DNA of 45,947 nucleotides from the NCBI GenBank assembly GCA_002497905.1, contig DAFJ01000083.1, forward strand, positions 1 through 45,947. The letters are read 5' to 3'. The notes under the pieces are model-generated. The model had not been told where the DNA came from. It searched no databases and saw only the letters and a list, made by a program, of their open reading frames with translations. Below, in pieces: positions 14,899 to 22,506 of this stretch (its first letter is position 1; every line of letters begins with the position of its first letter). The DNA is from Euryarchaeota archaeon UBA251. GTDB taxonomy: Archaea > Thermoplasmatota > Poseidoniia > Poseidoniales > Thalassarchaeaceae. Position numbers and translations under genes: made by a program.

Positions 14899-16536
14899 AT
14901 GGTGGATGAACGGATAGTCGTGGGAGACGACCAAAGGCCGTGGAGGCAACAAGCCGAGGAAAGCCTTCTGCTTGTTGCTATGGAGGCATGGCACGGGGAA
15001 TCTGATGTGTGGCTTGAGGCTGCACTTCCCCGGTTGGATGAAACCTTACGTGTAAATCCACTTCGCAGAGAATACGACTGGGTTCGACAACGAATCGAAG
15101 AAATGGGAGGAAGACCTCTCGGTTGGGTTCCTAATGCCTATGTTATGCCATGGGAGCGAGGGGGGGCTCCTGCAGATATCAAGCCCCTGTTCAATGCGTT
15201 CCATGAAACTGGACGTACCACTAGACAGGAGGCGGTCTCCATGCTTCCACCAATGATGTTCGATCTAAATCCTGAAGAAATCGTTCTTGACATGTGCGCA
15301 TCACCTGGATCAAAGAGTACGCATCTCGCCGAGATACTCGCTGGAAGGGGAGGGGTGATTGCCAACGATGTTTCTCGTTCGCGCACAAATACATTGGTTG
15401 CAAACGCTCAACGGGCATCGTGCTCCAATCTAATGGTGATTCAACACGATGGACGGCATGTTCCTAGAGGTACTGGCCAAGGATACGATGCTGTACTCGT
15501 CGATGCACCTTGTACTGGATCGGCAACCACACGAAAGAATCCCGATGTTTGGAGAAAGTGGCGACCATCTGCAGGACTGGAATTACATACATTGCAGATA
15601 TCTCTGCTGAATCGAGCAATTGATGTTGTTCGACCTGGTGGTACTGTAGTCTACTCTACCTGTTCAATTGATCCAGTAGAAAACGAAGCCGTCATTGCAC
15701 GGATTCTCGAAGAAAGAGATGATATCGTATCTATCCAATTCGAACCATCCCGTACACCGGGCCTCATTTATCGTCCAGGCATGGATGAATGGACCGTGTT
15801 TGATGACAATATGGAGGGCATTTCAGATGGACTTGGTGCCCCTCCACATGACCCCAAAATTCGAGAAGCACTTAGCAAATGTGTTCGACTACTTCAACAA
15901 GATACGGGACAGGGTGGATTCTTCTTCGCAATTTTACAGAAGAACTCAGATGCGATGATGGAGATGAGACCAGATGCTCGTCGAATTATTCCAAACCCCA
16001 AACGAAAGGGTATACACCCCTCTATAGTAAGCGAAGAAACCCTAGATATTATCCAAACAGATCATGACCCAATACTCTCAGATGCTTCAATCTGGAAGAG
16101 AGGGAAACGAATCCTCTGGGCGAGTCAAGCGATGAAGAAGCGTGTATGGGACATGGATACAAATTCACGACCGGATCGGATACATCTAGGAAAACAATGG
16201 TCGCCACTGAACATCATACATGTAGGGGTCAGAGGTTGGGAAGATCGCGGAGGCAGGAACATTCGTCTGTCCTCTGAAGCGATGCATAGTATCCCTCTTG
16301 GAACGGGAGGGAATAGAATTCACGATGTGACTCCAGAGGCCCTAATACAGATTCTCAAACAGGAGGAACCCGCTGAAAATGAGCAAGGTTATGATTCGGG
16401 TGGGCACATCCTCAGATGCGAGTTTGATGGAGTTGAGTGGAGGCTTCCTGTATGGGTAGGCGAGCGTATCACTGGGATGTGGAAAGATACCGAAGCTCTC
16501 ATCCTATTGGATCGATTCAAGGACGTGATTCAATGA
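14899..16536 (+). CDS. RNA (cytosine-5) methyltransferase, NSUN/RsmB family
   Basis: This is a SAM-dependent rRNA/tRNA m5C methyltransferase. The SAM site DMCASPGSKSTHLAEIL spans 131-147. The two family cysteines are C205 (DAPCTGSATTRKNPDVW), for substrate release, and C255 (YSTCSIDPVENE), the attacking nucleophile. The product is 545 residues, longer than the compact archaeal enzymes (about 300-450). The C-terminal 170 residues resemble the extended RNA-binding tail of NSUN2/Trm4, suggesting a tRNA substrate by inference. Start ATG 14899 (MVDERIVVG) was chosen because the frame before it opens with TTG. The stop overlaps the start of the next gene (ATGA at 16533), so translation is likely coupled. 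Confidence 0.88.
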   Translation: MVDERIVVGDDQRPWRQQAEESLLLVAMEAWHGESDVWLEAALPRLDETLRVNPLRREYDWVRQRIEEMGGRPLGWVPNAYVMPWERGGAPADIKPLFNAFHETGRTTRQEAVSMLPPMMFDLNPEEIVLDMCASPGSKSTHLAEILAGRGGVIANDVSRSRTNTLVANAQRASCSNLMVIQHDGRHVPRGTGQGYDAVLVDAPCTGSATTRKNPDVWRKWRPSAGLELHTLQISLLNRAIDVVRPGGTVVYSTCSIDPVENEAVIARILEERDDIVSIQFEPSRTPGLIYRPGMDEWTVFDDNMEGISDGLGAPPHDPKIREALSKCVRLLQQDTGQGGFFFAILQKNSDAMMEMRPDARRIIPNPKRKGIHPSIVSEETLDIIQTDHDPILSDASIWKRGKRILWASQAMKKRVWDMDTNSRPDRIHLGKQWSPLNIIHVGVRGWEDRGGRNIRLSSEAMHSIPLGTGGNRIHDVTPEALIQILKQEEPAENEQGYDSGGHILRCEFDGVEWRLPVWVGERITGMWKDTEALILLDRFKDVIQ

Positions 16537-17603
16537 AAATTCGGTTCTGCATATTGTGTATATTCTTGGCATTACTCCTGATGCCAATGGTACAGGCAGC
16601 GCAATTGATTGAGGTCTTCGTTCCAAATGGAGAGACCATTCAGGACATCGTAGATGAGGAACTCCTTGAGGAAGTGCAAGCAAGTGAAGCTATCCTCATC
16701 TCATGGCACTCTGATGAAGAGGATCCATTGAACATACTCGCTGCAGAACAGAGGGCTGCTGCACTAAATGCCTCAATAGGAGAAATTCGGTATGATGGAG
16801 CACTTCTAGCAGGAGATATTCAATCTGGACAGGATATTCAAGTCCATACCCGATGGACAGAAACAGGAGACATTACGATTGACGCTCAGATACAACTCAA
16901 CGAGACAATTGGAGACGAAGTAATCATCCGATGGTTGATTCTACGCCCATCAATCTCTGTTGACAGCCACCCTCTAGCTCCTAATGACTTGAATGTGGTC
17001 GCCTACCACGCATGGACTTCAACCTTCAACCGCAGCGAAGGAGCAGATGAGGTATGGAACCATGTAGTGCAACCGACTACTTTGTTGGAATGGGGCATCG
17101 AACCAGGAGAAAATGTCCGGGTTGTAACCAGCCTGATTTCGATGGAGGATCATTTGGTCCATGCTTCTGGAATTAGTCATCTTGATGCATATGTAGTCGA
17201 GAAGGGTGCGAAGAGTACTGCAACTGCAAGCCTCATTATGGGCATTGGAATCCTTTCCCTCACCGCAGTATTCATCGGAGAAAAAAGGAGGCAGCAATCA
17301 ATGCCGAAAATTCGGCCAATCGTGACTGGTAACGGAGATAATATCCAACATCGAATCCATGTTCAAGCCGGTGCAGCAGGTATCGTAATTGATGGCATCG
17401 AAGGAGGGCGGTCATGGAGAATGGTTGCACGACGGAATCTACCAATCAGATTGGAACCAAAAGAGGAAGTGGAAATTCAAATTCGGAAATTACGGGCAAT
17501 TGAACATGATGACCCTTGCACTATCAAGATGGAAGTCGACGGGCATGACCGATGGGTACTAGATCTAAGGTTCCCGAGAATAGTTGCGAGTGAGGAAGAG
17601 TAA
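16533..17603 (+). CDS. Exported, membrane-anchored protein of unknown function
   Basis: The 356-residue protein begins with a signal peptide (1-22, ending VQAAQ). A predominantly beta extracytoplasmic region (about 25-228) contains Trp/Thr-rich strands such as DIQVHTRWTETGDITIDA. One membrane helix (229-248) and a basic KRR stop-transfer follow, then a cytoplasmic domain of about 100 residues with mixed strands (IVIDGIEGGRSWRMVA, VEIQIRKLRAIE). The family is not recognised. The start codon ATG overlaps the stop of the methyltransferase by four bases, so it shares that transcript. The longer in-frame extension upstream lies inside the methyltransferase and was discarded. Confidence 0.65.
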   Translation: MKIRFCILCIFLALLLMPMVQAAQLIEVFVPNGETIQDIVDEELLEEVQASEAILISWHSDEEDPLNILAAEQRAAALNASIGEIRYDGALLAGDIQSGQDIQVHTRWTETGDITIDAQIQLNETIGDEVIIRWLILRPSISVDSHPLAPNDLNVVAYHAWTSTFNRSEGADEVWNHVVQPTTLLEWGIEPGENVRVVTSLISMEDHLVHASGISHLDAYVVEKGAKSTATASLIMGIGILSLTAVFIGEKRRQQSMPKIRPIVTGNGDNIQHRIHVQAGAAGIVIDGIEGGRSWRMVARRNLPIRLEPKEEVEIQIRKLRAIEHDDPCTIKMEVDGHDRWVLDLRFPRIVASEEE

Positions 17604-17678
17604 CTGTTGGAACTAGGTTATTCGCTGGAAACTTCAAGAGCGGCGGACCGAACTGCGTAGCCCCGAAGGCGATGTGGA

Positions 17679-18143
17679 ATGCTCGACGATACCGACCGTG
17701 CAATCCTTGCCCAATTGATCGAGGATGGGACTCGTTCCAATCGAACCGTCGCAGAAGCGATTGGAGTATCACAAGGAACTGTCAGCAATCGAGTAAAGCG
17801 ATTAGAAGAGTTGGGTGTCATCCTCGGATATGCTGCACGCATAGATCCAGAGAAGGTTGGATGGAGGATTACAGTAGTGGTGGGTATCCGAATAGAGAAG
17901 GGTCGATTACTCGAAATCCAAGGGAGAATTGCAGAAGACCCGCGTGTTATCTCGGTATACGACGTCACAGGGGATTACGATTCGATGGTGATTGCTCTCG
18001 CCAAAGACAGAGAGGACCTGAACGATTTGACGAAGACCGTCCTCTCAATCGATGGTATCGAACGTTCTCACACACATATGGTTCTGAACACAGTAAAGGA
18101 ATCCAAGATAGAGATGCCGAAGAATCACAAAGATGGCGCTTGA
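17679..18143 (+). CDS. Lrp/AsnC-family transcription regulator
   Basis: A 154-residue protein with the two-domain plan of archaeal Lrp proteins. The N-terminal winged helix-turn-helix spans about 3-60 (LDDTDRAILAQLIEDGTRSN, AIGVSQGTVSNRVKRLEELGVI). The C-terminal RAM ligand-binding domain spans about 65-140 (VVVGIRIEKGRLLEIQG, VYDVTGDYDSMVIALAKD, IDGIERSHTHMVLNTVKES). Such regulators assemble as octamers and respond to amino acids. The targets are unknown; the SNF2 gene follows 28 bases later on the same strand. ATG 17679 is the natural start. Confidence 0.93.
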   Translation: MLDDTDRAILAQLIEDGTRSNRTVAEAIGVSQGTVSNRVKRLEELGVILGYAARIDPEKVGWRITVVVGIRIEKGRLLEIQGRIAEDPRVISVYDVTGDYDSMVIALAKDREDLNDLTKTVLSIDGIERSHTHMVLNTVKESKIEMPKNHKDGA

Positions 18144-18171
18144 TATGCCCTCGGCCCCATGAGGTCATCTC

Positions 18172-21042
18172 ATGACATTGCAAAATCCATCTACTGGACA
18201 GAGGACTTGGGCCGCTATCGAATCCGATCTTAAGATTCGGCAACCTGCTTCGGATCAGAACATGACCCTTCATTTCGGTCGATGGGAAGATCAACCTCAC
18301 CAACATCTGCCAGTTTCCCGTATGTTTGCGGGACCATGGAGAGGTATTCTCGTCGCTGATGAAGTAGGCCTTGGAAAGACCATATCTGCGATGATCTCGA
18401 TTCGAGAACTCCATGCTAGAGGTGAAACCGGAGGTATTCTAATTGCTTGTCCAGGGAGCCTGCGATCAAAATGGAAGAACGAACTCGCACATCGAGTCGA
18501 CCTTGAAGCAAAAACGCCCGCGACCTGCGCCTCCTTCCTCGAAGAACTCGATGCTCTACAGAACGGCTCAAACAATGTGGTAATCGTCAGTCACGGTGTT
18601 CTCCGGCGAGCGGAAACGCTTGATACGATGGTAGGTCAAAGGATGGATTTACTCATGACAATTGTCGATGAAGCCCACCATGTTCGAAATCCGAAATCAA
18701 GGCTTCATGATGCGATTCAAATGCTCTTCCTCTCATCGCGCTGGAAGATGCTTCTCACAGCAACACCAGTCAATCTTGATAATGAGGATCTTTTTGTCTT
18801 ACTCTCTCTCATCGCTCCAGATAGATGGCCTGATATCCATTCCTTTCGTGCTACTATGTCCCCTACTGCCACAATACACAGTGCTATCGATGCAGTATGT
18901 ACAAAACCAATTCAAGCTGATCAACTCAGACATGAAATCACTCGATTAAGCAATTACGTCGCAATGCAAGATGATCCTCGATTGAGAGATGTTCGAGTTC
19001 TATCTGCTGAAGGTGAATATCTTTCACCAAAATCACATCGCGAACTTGTCGACCTATTGAGAGAGATGTTGCCACTGAACGACATGCTCGTTCGAACCCG
19101 ACGGAAAGACCTCGACATGGAGCTTGCTCAGCGATCTCCAGTGATACTTCACGTCAATCTAACCGAAGAGGAATGGGCGCTCTACAGGGCCGCACGATCC
19201 TGGTCATATCGGCTCCAGCGTCTAAGAGATCCCGATGGAGGATTTGATTGGGCATCGATTATGCCAGAACGAATGGCATCATCCTGTCTGCAAGCCTACG
19301 CATCCCATGTACTCCATAAAATCGAGAAAGTATTGGAGAACCCTCCCGATGAAGAGGAAGAAGATACTCGAATTATTGATGCATGGAGGAATTTGCCGGA
19401 ACATCGAGAACTCGTACGCGCAGCGAAGGCACTCGGGCATCGAGATACGAAATATGAAGCGTTAATCGGATGGCTCAGAAAACAAGAAACAACAGATGGT
19501 TTTGATGGAGGAGTCCTCCTATTCTCCCAATTCCATGGTACCCTTGAACACCTTCTGAAAAAATTGAACGATGATGGACTAAGAGCAGAGTTGCTGACAG
19601 GAAAAACACCACTTGCAAGACGGGATGAAATCCGAGAGAGGTTCGCTCGTGGGGAAATGGATGTACTCCTAAGCAGCGAAGTCGGAACAGAAGGGCTTGA
19701 TCAGCAACACTGCCATCGACTCGTCAACTACGACCTACCATGGAATCCAATGAAGCTAGAGCAGCGAATTGGAAGGTTAGATCGCTATGGACAGAGGAGC
19801 CCCGTAATACACATCGCAAACATGTGCGTTCAAGGTACAATCGATGCTGCTATTCTAGGTCGATTGCTATTCCGCATCCAGATCTTTGAGACATCTCTCG
19901 GAATGGTTGACCCAATGCTGGGGCGAGCCGTCCGTGTTCTCGCTCAAAACGAGATCTCACGAAATGCCGTTAGAGAGGATGCAGAACCGGGTTTCCAATT
20001 CATGGATCTTGACCATTACCTTGAGATTGAGAATGACGAGGACGTCGAGGAGATCCTTCAGGAGAGAAATCGATGGGTTACAGAATCTGCACTCAAAGAG
20101 CGTGAGGTCATTGGAGCAGATCCAGGTGTTCGACGCGTACGCTCTGCGATGGAAGCACATCGAGTAGATGTCAAACCAGAAGATGTCCGACGGCAAATCG
20201 AACGTTGGGTGATTTCGAATGGAGGAGATCATTACGAAGCATCTGACGGCGTCTGGATGATTCGTTTATCCAAAGAATGCCTGGAGAAATTGGGTTCATC
20301 CAGACACGGAACAACGGATTGGATGGAACTCATAGGTCGACTCAGTCGACGTGCTGGACCACAATGGCTTGAGATCACGTATAGTCAAGCAATCGCTCGA
20401 GAACGATCTGATCTTGAATTTGTCAATCCTTGGCATCCTCTAATGCGTATCTCTCTCGATGAATCAGCACGAGTATTCGGAGAGGATGTGATTGCTTCTG
20501 AAATTCTTAGTGTGGGGTCTGCCGACTCTCTTCCCACTGGAACATCTTATGTCGTGGCAATTGAGTGGCGAGTTCATGGACTCAACGAACATCGAATTCG
20601 GCGATGGCTTGCTCTAGATGAAGAGTTCAATCCGCTAATTACTCTCGACCACAATCCATGGATGGATTCCGAGGAAATGCCTCAAGCAATAATGCGGGAT
20701 CCTTCTATGATTCAACACTTAGAAGAAGCTCGAACTCGACTCCATGGTGAATTACTGTTCCATGAAAGAAATCGATTAGCGCCCTTATTGAATGAACTAA
20801 CTATCAATACCAATGCAGCATGGAAATCAAGAATTGAAGCAGAAGAGGTTCAAATCCAGAAAGCAGAATGGAATGCTACACTCCGTAACGAAATTGTCGA
20901 TATACGGTGGTTGCGTATGAAGCGGGGCATCATCAATCGGCTCCATGAGCAATTGAACGAACGTATCGAGGAAATCGACAGAATTAGGCAATCTATGCAA
21001 GCAAGCATAGCCATTCCAGTTGTTGTCCTAATCGAGGAATAA
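18172..21042 (+). CDS. SNF2/RapA-like DNA-dependent ATPase
   Basis: This SF2 SNF2-family ATPase has 956 residues. The helicase motifs are intact: motif I DEVGLGKT (63-70), motif II DEAH (166-169), motif III LLTATPVN (194-201), and in the second RecA lobe FSQFHGTLEHLL (451-462), SSEVGTEGLDQQ (501-512) and the arginine-finger motif VI QRIGRLDRYGQ (531-541). The SEVGTEG and LEQRIGRLDR variants are those of RapA/HepA, which recycles stalled RNA polymerase in bacteria. The C-terminal 400 residues, with long charged helices at the end, are not recognised. ATG 18172 gives a short N-terminus before motif I. The gene converges with a TOPRIM gene, with 9 bases between the stops. Confidence 0.88.
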   Translation: MTLQNPSTGQRTWAAIESDLKIRQPASDQNMTLHFGRWEDQPHQHLPVSRMFAGPWRGILVADEVGLGKTISAMISIRELHARGETGGILIACPGSLRSKWKNELAHRVDLEAKTPATCASFLEELDALQNGSNNVVIVSHGVLRRAETLDTMVGQRMDLLMTIVDEAHHVRNPKSRLHDAIQMLFLSSRWKMLLTATPVNLDNEDLFVLLSLIAPDRWPDIHSFRATMSPTATIHSAIDAVCTKPIQADQLRHEITRLSNYVAMQDDPRLRDVRVLSAEGEYLSPKSHRELVDLLREMLPLNDMLVRTRRKDLDMELAQRSPVILHVNLTEEEWALYRAARSWSYRLQRLRDPDGGFDWASIMPERMASSCLQAYASHVLHKIEKVLENPPDEEEEDTRIIDAWRNLPEHRELVRAAKALGHRDTKYEALIGWLRKQETTDGFDGGVLLFSQFHGTLEHLLKKLNDDGLRAELLTGKTPLARRDEIRERFARGEMDVLLSSEVGTEGLDQQHCHRLVNYDLPWNPMKLEQRIGRLDRYGQRSPVIHIANMCVQGTIDAAILGRLLFRIQIFETSLGMVDPMLGRAVRVLAQNEISRNAVREDAEPGFQFMDLDHYLEIENDEDVEEILQERNRWVTESALKEREVIGADPGVRRVRSAMEAHRVDVKPEDVRRQIERWVISNGGDHYEASDGVWMIRLSKECLEKLGSSRHGTTDWMELIGRLSRRAGPQWLEITYSQAIARERSDLEFVNPWHPLMRISLDESARVFGEDVIASEILSVGSADSLPTGTSYVVAIEWRVHGLNEHRIRRWLALDEEFNPLITLDHNPWMDSEEMPQAIMRDPSMIQHLEEARTRLHGELLFHERNRLAPLLNELTINTNAAWKSRIEAEEVQIQKAEWNATLRNEIVDIRWLRMKRGIINRLHEQLNERIEEIDRIRQSMQASIAIPVVVLIEE

Positions 21043-21051
21043 CGCCGTGAA

Positions 21052-21654
21052 TCACAAAAAACGACTGGGCGGGGGATCGACTGTGTCGATTAGAGGATTC
21101 AACTCGTTCACGTGTGTCTTCAAACCCTCAACTGTAGACCCTTTCATGGCCATGGACCTCATTAGGACTCTGCGGGTTGAATCATCGATGCTCATATCGA
21201 GGCTCTGCATTCTAACACGCAGACGATCATGAAGACGTTCACCGGTCCGGTCCCAATCCATCATCAACATCACAGATGCACCACCATCAAACGGATTTCT
21301 CCGCCCATACTGGTCATGGAGATGAGCAATCAATCGACTCTGACTCCAACCCCTGTTAACCAGTTCAATGGGGCCATCAAAACCTAAGGCACGAAGTGTC
21401 TCAAGATCTCTGCGCCCTTCGACTATAATTGGGCATCCAGAACCGCCCTGGATAGGATTCCTATTTCTTGACCTCGCACGAGCAAGTGCACGAGCAGAGG
21501 ACATAAGGGACTCTTCTCCTAGAGGATTTCGACGACCAAAGTTGGATGACATCAGAATTCTTTCCCCATACCTATCCGGTACCCATCGGCACGCCGAAGT
21601 TCGAAGCCCCCTTGGTAGAACGATTCTACAAGGTAGTTCTTGAATGCAAAGCAT
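21052..21654 (-). CDS. Small TOPRIM-domain protein
   Basis: The 200-residue product has a TOPRIM core at about 74-145: PIIVEGRRDLETLRALGFDG (catalytic E79), then the MLMMDWDRTGERLHDRL strand with the D133-x-D135 pair. TOPRIM domains coordinate Mg2+ in primases, topoisomerases, RNase M5 and OLD-type nucleases. The stand-alone small archaeal form (COG1658/5S-maturase-like) is the closest plan. The first 45 residues are Arg-rich. I chose ATG 21654 because a TATA-like element near 21680 would put transcription right at this codon; ATG 21552 is an alternative that shortens the N-terminus. It faces the SNF2 gene and shares a divergent promoter region with the oxidase operon. Confidence 0.75.
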   Translation of the reverse strand: MLCIQELPCRIVLPRGLRTSACRWVPDRYGERILMSSNFGRRNPLGEESLMSSARALARARSRNRNPIQGGSGCPIIVEGRRDLETLRALGFDGPIELVNRGWSQSRLIAHLHDQYGRRNPFDGGASVMLMMDWDRTGERLHDRLRVRMQSLDMSIDDSTRRVLMRSMAMKGSTVEGLKTHVNELNPLIDTVDPPPSRFL

Positions 21655-21673
21655 AGAATGCCTCAATTCTGGG

Positions 21674-21684
21674 TAATTAATATC
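21674..21684 (-). promoter_or_regulatory. TATA-like element upstream of TOPRIM gene
   Basis: The minus strand reads GATATTAATTA here, centred about 26 bases before ATG 21654. That is the spacing expected for a TATA box driving a leaderless archaeal transcript. It is visual evidence only. Confidence 0.4.
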
Positions 21685-21782
21685 ACCACAAGCATGTATT
21701 AACAGTCGGTTTTGAGTATGGATAGTTGAGGACCACGAATCCTTATTTACAGGAGTAAGGACAATGAGAATGAGGGTTGGTA

Positions 21783-22505
21783 ATGGGCATCGCGAGCGCC
21801 GCCTTCGAGAGTTTGTGGAACGAGTATGTCTTGTGGTCCGCTCTGGTCGGAGGTTTCACATTCATTTGGATGGCCCATCATTCGCTAACTTATCGCTCAA
21901 AGGATGGTGACGATGATTGGGTTGATGTCGATGGAATTGAAGTCGGCGTATTCCCAAAACACAACGATAACATCACCCTAGAACTAGCATGGACAATTAT
22001 CCCATTCATTCTCATAGTTTACCTTACATGGATTTCTTGGGGCCCAATCAATGACGTATGGGCGGATCCGAGCGACCCTGCCAGCCAATATGGTCTCGAT
22101 TGCACTGACCCTGCTGCTGACTCGAATAAATGTCATCACGTCATCGACATTACTGCACAGCAATGGTTCTGGTCATTCGATTGTGGCGAACTTGGTCCAT
22201 CTTTGTGTGATTCCTCACAATATCAGGATTTAAACGGGACTACAGTTCCAGTATTATCCCTGAAAGAAGGTGAATTTTACCTCGCAAATCTCACATCTCT
22301 TGATGTGACGCATGCCCCATGGTTTGTGGAGTTCGGCGTCAAGGAGGATGCGGTTCCAGGACTTGATACTCAAGTATGGATTATCCCCACATGTGAACAA
22401 GCAGATTGTGGAGGCGAAGAGGGTGAATCTACTCTACTACTTTGCACCGAATATTGTGGTGATGATCATGCATACATGGCGGCTATAGTAAACGTGCACA
22501 AGTGA
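21783..22505 (+). CDS. coxB: Cytochrome c oxidase subunit II (CuA)
   Basis: The product has 240 residues: two N-terminal membrane helices (about 14-34 and 68-86) and an extracytoplasmic cupredoxin domain. The CuA ligands are all present: H177 (DVTHAPWFVEFGVKEDAVPG), C221, E223, C225, H229 and M232 in CTEYCGDDHAYM. The aromatic electron-entry patch AQQWFWSFDC (near 125-134) is also there. It takes electrons from a cytochrome c or small copper protein and passes them to heme a in subunit I. Extra Cys residues (e.g. 107, 117, 134, 142, 204, 209) suggest disulfides in Asp-rich inserts. The frame opens with a TTG at 21777; I prefer ATG 21783. It is the first gene of the oxidase operon, and its stop is one base before the coxA frame. 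Confidence 0.94.
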   Translation: MGIASAAFESLWNEYVLWSALVGGFTFIWMAHHSLTYRSKDGDDDWVDVDGIEVGVFPKHNDNITLELAWTIIPFILIVYLTWISWGPINDVWADPSDPASQYGLDCTDPAADSNKCHHVIDITAQQWFWSFDCGELGPSLCDSSQYQDLNGTTVPVLSLKEGEFYLANLTSLDVTHAPWFVEFGVKEDAVPGLDTQVWIIPTCEQADCGGEEGESTLLLCTEYCGDDHAYMAAIVNVHK

Positions 22506-22506
22506 G

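Noticed and set aside
18172..21042. SNF2 ATPase as DrmD of a DISARM defence system
   Set aside because: No DrmA, DrmB, DrmC or DNA methylase gene lies nearby. The only methyltransferases in the window are RNA-type.
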